This document shows positions 55,474 to 64,000 of a stretch of DNA of 64,000 nucleotides, piece by piece. Within the stretch, counting starts at the first letter, position 1. Each line of letters starts with the position of its first letter. The notes below the pieces were generated by a model. The model did not search any database. It saw only the letters and a program-made list of their open reading frames with translations, and had not been told where the DNA came from. This DNA comes from Pyrenula massariospora (Eukaryota; Ascomycota; Eurotiomycetes; Pyrenulales; Pyrenulaceae). The stretch covers positions 124,001 through 188,000 of the forward strand of contig JAGFMI010000028.1 of NCBI GenBank assembly GCA_021030905.1. Direction: 5' to 3'. Both the position numbers and the translations under genes were made by a program.

Positions 55474-57714
55474 ATGGCCGCCAACGGAGTAGTCAAAGCT
55501 CCAGTCAGCACAGCAAAACTCGAGCGTAACCATATCCTTCAGGACATCCTCGACCATGTCTCGGGCTTCGCCAAGGATTTTAATCTGATAGATTACGATG
55601 CGTTGAAAGACGATGTCCTCAAGCCTGTCCTCGCAGACAATTTCGACCCAGAAATACAGATCCGAGGCTTTCTCAAAGCCATACAACATACCGATGCTTT
55701 CAAAAAAGCGTTCAAGAACCTGGACGATTCGCAATTGCAAGGCCAGGTGAACGCCTTTATCGATGGGCGGTCTAGTAAAGAAGTTGTCGCCGAGAAAGGG
55801 TTTGAGGTGAAGGCTCATCCTAGCCCTGGTGCTAAGCACCATTTCTCGCTATTGGATGCGTTGAAGAAATTCGTCGTTGATGGACTAGAGTTCAAAGAAG
55901 CTGTAGAGAGCTTCTTCGAAAGAGATGAACGCAAGAAGCACACAAAACACGTGCCCATCATTTATGAGGATGCAGCAAAGAAGAAGATCATGCAGGCTTA
56001 CTCTGATGTTCCGTTCGAGAATTGGGGCTTGTCAGTCCACAACAAACCAAAATTCACGATGGTGCCTTCTACAGTCTTGGGCATCCAGAACCTTGTCAAA
56101 TATGCTACTGAGAAGAATCTGAGGGTACGATGCGCGGGTTTTCGTCATAGCTGGTCTTCTATCTTTAGCGACGACAATCAAATCTTCATTTCGTTTGTCG
56201 ACCTTGAAGAAGTGACAACTTTGCCTGACCCTATGAGCATCATTCCAGGAGAATACACCGCGGACCATGTCACAGAATTGAGGACAATCGAGCTGAAAGA
56301 AACAACGGTAGAAGGCAAGAGACTTTGTCGGATGGGAGTAGCGGTGACAAATGAGGAGTTCCGGAGATGGTCTATCGCGAACAAGACATGGGCATTGCCC
56401 GTTGACGTGATTCTTGTCGAAGTTACCATTGGTGGAGTCAATGGGCCGATCTGTCACGGTGCAGGCTGGCGGCACAAAACAATCTCTGATTACGTTCGCC
56501 GTGTAGAATATGTGGACTGCCATGGTAATCTCCAACAGGTCGACGACCCAGTGCAGCTCAAGACGGCGGCTGGATGTTTCGGGCTCCTCGGCGTAGTCAC
56601 TCACATTACTTTTGAGCTCGACGCCATGACCTACGCAGTCATGAAGCCGAAAAAGGAGGACGTTTGCCTTGCCATACCGCCACTGGATAAAGAAGAGATT
56701 CCGTCGGCGCTCAGGAGCTCTTGGCACGACTCATCAGAGGCGTCTGGACGACTTGAGGCGGCTAGGTCTGACTTTTTCCGCCGAGCTAAGGATGACTACT
56801 ATTCCGAATGGTTCTGGTTCACGTATCAGCAGCGCGCATGGGTGAATACCTGGAATAACGATCCATCTGCGGACAATCTCCATGTGTACCCTTCTCCTAG
56901 CCAGGTTTTCCTCGCATGGATTGAAGGTTGGCTTGGGGGAGTTTTGACATCTACGCCCTTTTTTCAAGCAATCCCGGGCTCTTGGCAAGCGCAGCTTCTC
57001 GCTACCTCAGGGATGGCTGCCTTGCCCCCAACATTTGGTGAGGATGCCGAACCAACATTCAAATCTACATTACCGGATGCACTACATTTCCGCCGCGGCG
57101 TGCAGAATATGCGAGTCCGAGATATGGAGTTCCAGATCCCTATTCCTGAAATGACAAAGAAGGCCAGCGGTGGAGAGTTGGTGAGGACCGGTGACCCAGA
57201 TTTCTCAATTGTGCAGCGGGCTTGGTGGGATGCCATTAAACTTGTGTATGCGGATCCGAAGTGTCCCATGCGCCTCACTCTTGAGCTGCGCATCATGGGT
57301 GGCTCAGATATCCTTATGGCGCCGCAATATGGAAACGAATTTGGCACTGCGAGCATCGAGATCCTAAGCATTCCAGACGCAGTAGCTGACAATGAGTGGC
57401 ATGGATTCTGTGACAAAGTTGCTGCTAAGTGGACCTCGTACGCGCAATACTATCCAGGGCAAGAACAGCTCTTGAAAGTTCGCACTCATTGGGCAAAGGA
57501 GTGGGAGACAGTTCAGTTTCCCGACATCAGCAAAGGGAACTCCGCAGGGGGACACATCAATGGGAAGGAGTATATAAAAAGCATATGTCGGGAACAAATT
57601 GACGCGTTCAAACACGGTCTGGGGAGCATAGGGAAATCTCAAGGATGGGATTTGGAAGTTTGTCGGCAGCGTTTCTCGAACAAATTGCTAGATGACATCG
57701 TTTTCGGTCTGTAA
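55474..57714 (+). CDS. FAD-linked oxidase (VAO/PCMH fold, arabinonolactone-oxidase-like C-terminus)
   Basis: A single exon encodes 746 residues from the ATG at 55474 (context AAAATGGCC). The first ~170 residues form an extra helical region (DILDHVSGFAKDFNLIDYDA and following). The FAD-binding PCMH domain begins near residue 185: MVPSTVLGIQNLVKYATEKN, RVRCAGFRHSWSSIFSDDNQ, then IGGVNGPICHGAGWRHKTIS and LLGVVTHITFELDA, covering the pyrophosphate-binding loops. The C-terminal domain has PMRLTLELRIMGGSDILMAP and VRTHWAKEWE, the latter as in aldonolactone oxidases. The RHS motif in place of the usual GxGHS means the covalent His-FAD link should be checked. The substrate is unknown, probably a sugar lactone or alcohol. 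No signal peptide. Confidence 0.85.
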   Translation: MAANGVVKAPVSTAKLERNHILQDILDHVSGFAKDFNLIDYDALKDDVLKPVLADNFDPEIQIRGFLKAIQHTDAFKKAFKNLDDSQLQGQVNAFIDGRSSKEVVAEKGFEVKAHPSPGAKHHFSLLDALKKFVVDGLEFKEAVESFFERDERKKHTKHVPIIYEDAAKKKIMQAYSDVPFENWGLSVHNKPKFTMVPSTVLGIQNLVKYATEKNLRVRCAGFRHSWSSIFSDDNQIFISFVDLEEVTTLPDPMSIIPGEYTADHVTELRTIELKETTVEGKRLCRMGVAVTNEEFRRWSIANKTWALPVDVILVEVTIGGVNGPICHGAGWRHKTISDYVRRVEYVDCHGNLQQVDDPVQLKTAAGCFGLLGVVTHITFELDAMTYAVMKPKKEDVCLAIPPLDKEEIPSALRSSWHDSSEASGRLEAARSDFFRRAKDDYYSEWFWFTYQQRAWVNTWNNDPSADNLHVYPSPSQVFLAWIEGWLGGVLTSTPFFQAIPGSWQAQLLATSGMAALPPTFGEDAEPTFKSTLPDALHFRRGVQNMRVRDMEFQIPIPEMTKKASGGELVRTGDPDFSIVQRAWWDAIKLVYADPKCPMRLTLELRIMGGSDILMAPQYGNEFGTASIEILSIPDAVADNEWHGFCDKVAAKWTSYAQYYPGQEQLLKVRTHWAKEWETVQFPDISKGNSAGGHINGKEYIKSICREQIDAFKHGLGSIGKSQGWDLEVCRQRFSNKLLDDIVFGL

Positions 57715-59038
57715 TCTGGAAGGAATTGATTCGTGGAAGATCAGATTCTGTGGGAAACGATCACTTGAATACTTGATTCCTTGCTCCATAGCAAAGACAT
57801 CGTCACCGTGTCAATCTCCGATTTCAGCCCGACGGCCGTGAATCAAGCAAACAAACCATGCCACGCATGCAAACCATGCAAACATGGTCCAGGCAGACGC
57901 CGCTGCGGTAAACCTTCCCCAACCACCCGTACGCACAGACCACTGCTTTCAAGTATAAGTATCGCCCGCCCTCCCTCCTGTATTTCCCTCTTTTCTTTTC
58001 TTCATACTTACCTTATTGGCCACGCGGTGATCAAGAAGACCGTTGTGGTTGGGAGGATCCCTTCATTGCACATCGAGGTGGATCGTCCCAATCGCCTTGC
58101 TTCGGCAATGCGACCGGTGCATTTTTTGGCTCTTACATGACACTGTCATGCTTTTCATCAACGTCGTCGCTTCATGCGATGGGCTGGAGAAAAGATTTTG
58201 ACTACGCTCTACATATACTGTAATGTATCGATTAACCACCGATCGACTTTCAATCGTTTCTTCGAGAGCTTTGGTATTAGGATTTCGGCCGCGATTCCCA
58301 TGAACCTTACAAATTTTGTCTAACGTACTCATAATCCGCGTTTGCGTCTCCTTAACTTCCTAGAGAGCTACGCGCCAACTGTAAATGCACCCACAACCTC
58401 CTAAAAAGCTCCCTTCTATCACAATGTCTAACCTTGTCCGCAGCCTTCACACGCCCATCGTCCTCTCTACACATTCAAGAATTCTGTAACTAAACATAGT
58501 CTTCTTCGCAAGCCCGCAATGCGAGAACTTAGTAATCGAGTCATTCCAAAGTATTACGTACAAGATAGAGAAACTCAATACGTATTCTCCGATTCCCATA
58601 CATGCGGCTCGTCGAATACACATTAGACTTAATCGTAATTACCAATGTAAGTGCCAAAAGAAAGACGTTGACAACGGAGACAAGATGTAGCATAGAAAGA
58701 CCTCATCTCCAGAGTTCACCGCCACAAGTCCTCTTGAGCCTCCTGTGGCGCAAGCTCTCTTGCCCCTCTGTGACGCAGTTTCCGGGGCGGGGCAAAACCT
58801 GCTGCATTGACACCTGCTCAGGTACAAAGTCCAGGCCCCCAGCAGGTACACAATCCTGTCCTACAACTCTCCTTTACTACAGATCCTGCAACGACTCAAC
58901 CAACCCACGAGACGCCACCTATAAATCTACCATCCTACCACCACCACTTCTCATAACTCTTTCTTCCCCCTTTCACGCACCCTTACACCCTCCCAACCAA
59001 CCTTCTTTCCCTCCCTCCCCCTTAAACCCTACAAAATA
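57715..59038. other. Intergenic, no supported gene
   Basis: 1.3 kb with only short frames. From about 58860 to 59038 it is pyrimidine-rich, suggesting the promoter and leader of the small gene that follows. Confidence 0.5.
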
Positions 59039-59305
59039 ATGTCCGACCTCCAAAAAACCACCCAAAACACCCTCTCCTCGGCCCAGCAATCCGCCAACCA
59101 GATGGCCACCAAGACCACCGAGACCGTCTCGAGCGCGAGCGCCAACGTCGGCGGCGCCTTCCAGGCCGCGGGGAGCTTTGGCGCGAACGCGCAGTCGGGG
59201 ACCAAGACGACCACCACCACACAGACGCAGGGTCAGGCGCAGAGGGATCAGGAGTATTTGGAGAGGATGGAGGATGAGTATGCGAAGAGGGAGGGGGGTG
59301 CTTGA
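59039..59305 (+). CDS. Small hydrophilic LEA-like protein, 88 residues
   Basis: A single short exon, ATG at 59039 after a CT-rich leader. The protein is rich in Ala, Gln, Ser and Thr and has almost no hydrophobic residues. Ala/Thr/Ser-heavy segments of amphipathic-helix character (TTQNTLSSAQQSANQMATKT, then ETVSSASANVGGAFQAAGSF) precede a Thr run and an acidic helix (QEYLERMEDEYAKRE). This composition resembles small stress-related LEA-like proteins of fungi, but there is no diagnostic motif. Codon use is strongly C-ending at the start and G-ending at the end, like the larger genes noted elsewhere, which supports it being coding. The function is inferred only from composition. Confidence 0.6.
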   Translation: MSDLQKTTQNTLSSAQQSANQMATKTTETVSSASANVGGAFQAAGSFGANAQSGTKTTTTTQTQGQAQRDQEYLERMEDEYAKREGGA

Positions 59306-59845
59306 GTTTTGCGTTCGGGGGTAAGGAGGTGAGGGGAAGATGTTTTGGGGTGTAGGATCTTCTAGGGGAGGGGACGGATTGGTCAATTGTTCTCTGTTAC
59401 ATTATGTTGTGATACAGGAGTTGTTGGCTGAAATCAAGACAGCGGCAGACCATGATTACCATACTGAGGAGTTCATGTACCGTACCTTGTTCAATGTATC
59501 TGAGTAGATGCCGCTTCCCCGCAGATCGGCTTGCCCAATAGTCGCCGCTCTTAATATAAATCCACTCCCTGGTCTTGGAGATAAGCATAGACTTCAAATA
59601 TAGTCTAAATGTCTTGGGAATCTATTTCAATCCTGTCTCGAGAAGTGTAGTCAGGCGAATGCTACCATATGACTAAGTTAGAGATCTCTTCCTCTACAAA
59701 TGGCATTTACATATCAAACCTACGAGCACAAAAGTACGGGCCTATAAGCCTTCCACCAACCCAAGTTCTCTCGTTCTTATCCAAAAATACGAACCATCCC
59801 GACTAAGTACCAATCCTCCTCCTTTAAACCCCCTTGCCTCATACA
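59306..59845. other. Intergenic, no supported gene
   Basis: 540 bp between two plus-strand genes. AT-rich in the middle, pyrimidine-rich just before 59846. Confidence 0.5.
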
Positions 59846-60508
59846 ATGTCACTATCCGCCCCCCACGAAAAAGCCCTCGCCCTCATCGACGCGGCCCACA
59901 CCCTCGACCCCAACACCCTCACCTCCCCCACCGGCCTCACCATCCCCTACGAACTGCACTACGCCCAGAAATGCACCGCCTACCTCGACCGCCTCCGTCC
60001 CCCCTCCTCCTCAGATCACACCATCTCCGCGCCCCTCCGCCTCGCCATCCGCGCCCAGCACTTCCGCCGCTGGGAGGTCCCCCGCGCGACCTTCCCCGAC
60101 GGCCGCGCGGGATACCTGCGGTGGCGCGCGCATCTGAAGGGGCGGCAGGCGGGGCTGGTGAGGGCGCTGTGTGTGGAGGCGGGGATGGAGGAAGCTGAAG
60201 CGGAGAGGGTGGCGGGGTTGATGAGGAAGGAGGGGCTTGGGAGCGATGGGGAGGATGGGGAGGTTCAGGTGCTGGAGGATGTGGCGTGTTTGGTGTTTTT
60301 GGATGATCAGTTGGAGGAGTTTGAGGGGAAGGGGGGGTTGGGGGAGGAGAAGGTGGTGGGGATTTTGAGGAAGACGTGGGGGAAGATGAGTGCGAGGGGG
60401 AGGGAGGAGGCGCTGGAGATTCCGATGGGTGAGAGGGCGAAGCGGTTGGTGGAAAGGGCTGTGGGGGAGGGAGCGAAGGAGCCGACGTTGGAGAGGGTGG
60501 AAAGGTGA
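59846..60508 (+). CDS. DUF4202 domain protein
   Basis: A single exon encodes 220 residues. ATG at 59846; the longer frame begins at TTG. The domain fills the protein: KALALIDAAHTLDPN, YELHYAQKCTAYLDRL, LRLAIRAQHFRRWEVPR, GRAGYLRWRAHLKGRQA, LMRKEGL and VLEDVACLVFLDDQLEEFEG. These blocks, especially AQH.RRW..PR, GYLRWR and LEDVACLVFL, match the conserved bacterial/fungal DUF4202 family of alpha-helical proteins of unknown function; the His and Asp/Glu residues suggest a metal site. The first half is extremely C-rich and the second extremely G-rich at third codon positions. Confidence 0.85.
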   Translation: MSLSAPHEKALALIDAAHTLDPNTLTSPTGLTIPYELHYAQKCTAYLDRLRPPSSSDHTISAPLRLAIRAQHFRRWEVPRATFPDGRAGYLRWRAHLKGRQAGLVRALCVEAGMEEAEAERVAGLMRKEGLGSDGEDGEVQVLEDVACLVFLDDQLEEFEGKGGLGEEKVVGILRKTWGKMSARGREEALEIPMGERAKRLVERAVGEGAKEPTLERVER

Positions 60509-60782
60509 GCTGGCGGATGGTGGAGTGTAAAGGGCGGGATTGCTATGTTTGAAGACGGTCTAATAACACAGAACTAAAGGTTTTGCGGTGAGAATGCCGA
60601 TATTCAAGAGAAGGAATAGACGAGAAGCACTATCCATTGCGTTCTGTCGTATCACTAATTTTCAGGATCGCCTTTTCTCAGCACGATATTTATTATTCCC
60701 ACGCATTCGGAGGGTGAACAATACGAATGAGTGCTAGGGTTGAACTAGAGTCTCTTCTCGTAGAATAAGATTCTACGACATC

Positions 60783-61130
60783 TCAAAGCCGATAATCAAC
60801 TTTGATAGCTGCGGCGTTTGGGTTTTTACGCTCCTCAATCAGGTAGGGAGATAGAACTCGCTGATCAGGGATGTATGTTCTCCTGCATATGCGCTGCAGG
60901 TGGTCACGTTTCAAAAATCTGACATGCAGCGCCAGTGGAAGATGTCTTCGTGGAATTGCCCAAAGAGACGCAAAAAGTGGATGAGATCTTGCTTTCAAGT
61001 TATGATGATGTTCTAGCAGTGGCACAGGCGGTTCGGCAGCGTCGCGCTTGCCAGTGCATTTGACAACGTCCCAGCGAACTCTACAAACATACTTGCGTAA
61101 ATATCTAAGGCTTGACCGAGTGCCTTTCAT
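60783..61130 (-). CDS. Possible small conserved protein
   Basis: An open frame of 115 codons from ATG 61130 (122 from ATG 61151). The protein is strongly basic: MKGTRSSLRYLRKYVCRVRW, LLEHHHNLKARSHPLFASLW, IPRRHLPLALHVRFLKRDHL and a closing RTYIPDQRVLSPYLIEERKN. The density of charged and aromatic residues and the clean length suggest a real gene, perhaps mitochondrial. I do not recognise the family. The upstream ATG at 61151 is followed directly by GTGAGT, a consensus donor, so a first exon further right is possible. Confidence 0.4.
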   Translation of the reverse strand: MKGTRSSLRYLRKYVCRVRWDVVKCTGKRDAAEPPVPLLEHHHNLKARSHPLFASLWAIPRRHLPLALHVRFLKRDHLQRICRRTYIPDQRVLSPYLIEERKNPNAAAIKVDYRL

Positions 61131-61631
61131 CGAGAACCTCCCACTCACCATAACCGGATCTTGCCAATGAATCCTGGCACTGCATCGTCTAGCCTGATTG
61201 ATTTGGGGTTCCCTTCGAGACTGATTTCAATAGGGGCCGGGGGCGCGTGTCATCCCCGATTTCCGAGGGTCCCCGAGCCTCAACTCGTCATGGATCGTCA
61301 CCACACCGAGTCCATTGCAGCCTGTTCGCGAGCGGCATGCAGAATTCCCTGCAACAAAAGCAACGAGCTACGTGGACGCCTACGGTTTTTGCTTTATGGT
61401 TGACGCGGATGATAGCCCTGTCGTAACGACTTCCTCTATGTCGACCCTTGTTACGTAGTTCTCGACGTTGCCTGGCGTATTAACGGACTAACTCGAAACT
61501 GAGAGCTAGACAGTAAATAAAGTAGAGTTCAAGTTTCATTTATACCTTCTTTACTCCCATTCAAACCTCATTTCACCCTTTTCATACCCAGTCAAGATCT
61601 ACAAGTCTTTTAAGTCTTGCAAACTCCAAGC
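61131..61631. other. Intergenic, no supported gene
   Basis: 500 bp upstream of the peptidase. From about 61530 it is pyrimidine-rich, in keeping with a promoter/leader. Confidence 0.5.
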
Positions 61632-63620
61632 ATGACGCAATTCCAAAGCCCATCGACAGCCTCCAAAGAAGGACTAACAATCGAGGATCTTGTGGACCTA
61701 GGGACGCCTAAAAATGTCTGCATCTCTCGGTCCGGCCGACAGGTCGTCTATGACTTCGTATCGCATACACAAAAGGGGGAGCATAACCTTTCATCTATCT
61801 GGATTGCCGAAGTGGGCAGAGAGCATTCTGCCCGGCAGGTTACATCAGGCTTGTTCAACGATCACAACCCATCGTGGTCACCTGACGAAGAATCCGTGAC
61901 ATTCTTGTCAGACAGAGCGAAGGTAGGAGAGTCTTCCGCGATCTACTCACTCTCGATGCACGGCGGTGAACCAACGCCGTTGACAAAAGCGGATAATAAG
62001 AGAAATATTACGCGATATTCACGGAGTCCTGACGGCCGATATGTTGCCTTCATTAGCTCAGACGAGAAAACATCGGAGCAAGAATCTAAGGAGAAAGATA
62101 AAGACGACGCGAAAGTCTACGGCGAGGAATGGGAGTACAACCGCTTACGACTATTGCACGTGCGGACGCAGGATGTTACGACCCTGTACGCTAAGGACGC
62201 CCATGTAACCGAGCTTGCCTGGAAGGAAGACTCGTCGGAGATACTATTCATGACCTCAAAGACTCCAGAGCTTGATATTTCAGCCTCCATCGGTGTTGAG
62301 CTGCACCGGGCAAATCTAACTACCAAAGAGTCTGTAAATATAGCGAAATTACCGTTTTACAGCAATACTCCAATCTGGTTTCAAGGTGATGTATATTTCA
62401 TAGCCGGAGCAACTCCTGAAAGAGCAGCGGCTTCATCTAGGTGCGTATACAAGCTATCATCGGGAAAAGATACTTGGTCACAAGAATTCGGTGGTAAAGA
62501 TGATTGCGTCATTGACATGCGATGGTCTTTCAGCGGACCTGCTTTGCACTTTTGGACCGGACTTGATGACCGCATCTGCATTGGCCATAACGATGAGTTG
62601 TTTCGGCAGAAGCGAGATATCTTGGCCTGGGACATTTCACCAACAAAAGAACCAGCCATAGTCGCTACCCTTTCTTCGCCTCAGTCTTCTAGACAGGTCT
62701 ATTCCGTTACGAGATCTTCGACGGAAAAGCCTTGCCAACTCTCCAGTCACTCCGAATCCTTGACTTTAAAACTTCCTGTCTACGATTCACAGCTCTTCCG
62801 ATGCGAGGCGCGCGACCAGACTAAGCTGGAATCCATCTTCCTCACACCTCTCCATGCCAAATCCGGCAAACCTTGGGCCACGTTCGTCGAAATCCACGGT
62901 GGGCCATACTATCGCGCAGCAGATAGCTTCGAAGGTGACTACTCATACGGCTGGGCTCCCTATCTACTTTCCAACAGCCCCACTGCCGTCCTCTTCCCCA
63001 ACTACCGTGGCTCAGCTGGAAGAGGTGAATCATTCGCTGACACGGGTGGTCGCATGGGACGAGAAGACTACGACGACATCGTTGATACAGTCAAAGCCGG
63101 TATCGAGGCGGGGCTCATCGATAAGGATAGAGTCCTCTTCGGCGGATGGTCTCAAGGCGGCTTCCTTTCCTACCTGTCCGTGGTGCGCAACAACCCCGTA
63201 AAACAGGGCTTCACTCTCCGAGGTGCTATTTGCGGAGCGGGAGTCTCCGACTGGGATAGTATGTGCATGGCCAGTGACGTTCCAACCTTCGAATCCCAAC
63301 TCACAGGGCGGGCTCCGTGGGAAGCAGATGAGAACTCAGTGGATCCGAGGGAGTATGGCAGTCCATTATGGCAAATTAAGAATTGCGTAGATGAAGGAAG
63401 AGCAACCGTGCCAATTTTAATTATGCATGGGGAGAATGATGAAAGAGTGCCGTATACGCAAGCTGTTGCCTTCCGCCGGGCGTGCGTGAAGTATGGTGTG
63501 CAATGTGAGATGGTGAGTTATCCAAGAGAGCCGCATTTTGTCACTGAGAGCGGGCACCGGGTAGATATGCTCAAGAGGGTGCTAAAATTCGTGGATTTGC
63601 ATCTTCATGGAGGCAAGTGA
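61632..63620 (+). CDS. S9-family prolyl oligopeptidase-type serine peptidase
   Basis: A single exon encodes 662 residues; ATG at 61632 (the longer frame starts with TTG). The N-terminal ~370 residues form a beta-propeller with WD40-like PD40 blades: DHNPSWSPDEESVTFLSDRA and TRYSRSPDGRYVAFISSDE. The alpha/beta-hydrolase domain has FVEIHGGPYYRAADSF and LFPNYRGSAGRGESFADTGG. The nucleophile elbow is FGGWSQGGFLSYL; the Asp is in ILIMHGENDERVPYTQA and the His in PREPHFVTE. It is closest to acylaminoacyl-peptidase/dipeptidyl-peptidase-5-like enzymes. No signal peptide is seen, so a cytosolic role in peptide turnover is likely. Its stop lies 6 bp from the stop of a convergent gene. Confidence 0.9.
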   Translation: MTQFQSPSTASKEGLTIEDLVDLGTPKNVCISRSGRQVVYDFVSHTQKGEHNLSSIWIAEVGREHSARQVTSGLFNDHNPSWSPDEESVTFLSDRAKVGESSAIYSLSMHGGEPTPLTKADNKRNITRYSRSPDGRYVAFISSDEKTSEQESKEKDKDDAKVYGEEWEYNRLRLLHVRTQDVTTLYAKDAHVTELAWKEDSSEILFMTSKTPELDISASIGVELHRANLTTKESVNIAKLPFYSNTPIWFQGDVYFIAGATPERAAASSRCVYKLSSGKDTWSQEFGGKDDCVIDMRWSFSGPALHFWTGLDDRICIGHNDELFRQKRDILAWDISPTKEPAIVATLSSPQSSRQVYSVTRSSTEKPCQLSSHSESLTLKLPVYDSQLFRCEARDQTKLESIFLTPLHAKSGKPWATFVEIHGGPYYRAADSFEGDYSYGWAPYLLSNSPTAVLFPNYRGSAGRGESFADTGGRMGREDYDDIVDTVKAGIEAGLIDKDRVLFGGWSQGGFLSYLSVVRNNPVKQGFTLRGAICGAGVSDWDSMCMASDVPTFESQLTGRAPWEADENSVDPREYGSPLWQIKNCVDEGRATVPILIMHGENDERVPYTQAVAFRRACVKYGVQCEMVSYPREPHFVTESGHRVDMLKRVLKFVDLHLHGGK

Positions 63621-63626
63621 TTAGAT

Positions 63627-64000
63627 TTAGACCTTACGTATGAGGACATCGCTGCTGAAAATTGTACCTTGATCCCCTATGGCTTCCGTTAGCTGTAACG
63701 GATCGGTTTGTTGCATGTGGAATTGCTCGCTGAATGGGTCATCTTTGAACAGCATAGCCATGTGGACGAAGACGTCGATTCCGATTTGCATGGTGTCAGA
63801 CATAATTTCTCCGTCAACGGTGAATTCCTTCTCAACATCTAGATAGCATGGAGATGTATGGAATAGCTAGGAAACACAATCCAAAAAGCCTGTTTTTGTC
63901 TAGCCTAGAGATCGTCAGAGCCGCCACCCCAAGGGCAGAATAAGCGCCGAAAACAGCACAGCTCGAACTTCATTGAGGCCGTGAACCCCTCCATCCGCCT
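63627..64000 (-). CDS. 3' exon of a gene running off the right edge, family not recognised
   Basis: A terminal exon at 63627-63838 follows an acceptor (CTATCTAG) and encodes about 70 residues, including KEFTVDGEIMSDTMQIGIDV, FVHMAMLFKDDPFSEQFHMQ and a closing IFSSDVLIRKV before the stop at 63627. The even mix of hydrophobic and charged residues and the acceptor support a true exon. Upstream toward 64000 a frame reading GGVHGLNEVRAVLFSA may be the previous exon, but the donor could not be fixed. I do not recognise the family. The gene is tail-to-tail with the S9 peptidase. Confidence 0.55.

Overview
The window is nuclear DNA of a filamentous ascomycete (Pezizomycotina). The signs are short GT-AG introns of about 45-155 nt, Zn2Cys6 regulators, a HET-domain protein, a GH72 cell-wall glucanosyltransferase, a GH27 alpha-galactosidase and a fungal major-royal-jelly-like secreted protein. 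Several families recall Leotiomycetes/Helotiales, but the class is a guess. I support about 26 protein genes, two of them cut by the window edges. I see no convincing tRNA, rRNA, CRISPR array or intact transposon.

Left third (1-20.6 kb): the 5' part of a fungal multi-pass membrane protein; a convergent pair of DNA-repair genes (short O6-alkylguanine-DNA alkyltransferase MGT1 and base-excision glycosylase NTH1); peroxisomal E2 PEX4, divergent from NTH1; two divergent Zn2Cys6 transcription factors about 1.4 kb apart; Mediator subunit MED19; a HET-domain protein; and a secreted six-exon alpha-galactosidase.

Middle (20.6-44 kb): an HAD-type dehalogenase, GPI11 (GPI-anchor synthesis), a GPI-anchored GH72 enzyme, a 1217-residue nuclear protein with an internal zinc cluster, a dual-specificity-phosphatase-like protein, IMP4 (U3 snoRNP) divergent from UPF1 (nonsense-mediated decay), a peroxiredoxin-like protein with a C-terminal extension, and a duplicated F-box-like protein with an N-terminal PCNA-binding-like motif.

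Right third (44-64 kb): an accessory-looking stretch with a secreted S/T/G-rich repeat protein (apparent frame break), a membrane-anchored aspartic-protease-like protein lacking the first catalytic Asp, an SRPK-like kinase and a royal-jelly-like protein, with a diverged direct repeat on both sides of the kinase. Then come an FAD-linked oxidase, a small hydrophilic protein, a DUF4202 protein, an S9 peptidase and the 3' exon of a convergent gene.

The least explained signal is compositional. In about nine genes the coding sequence runs through a C-rich block and then a G-rich block, usually toward the 3' end, while neighbouring genes lack it. I found no clear multi-gene novel system; the findings are mostly unusual architectures and sequence-level oddities.
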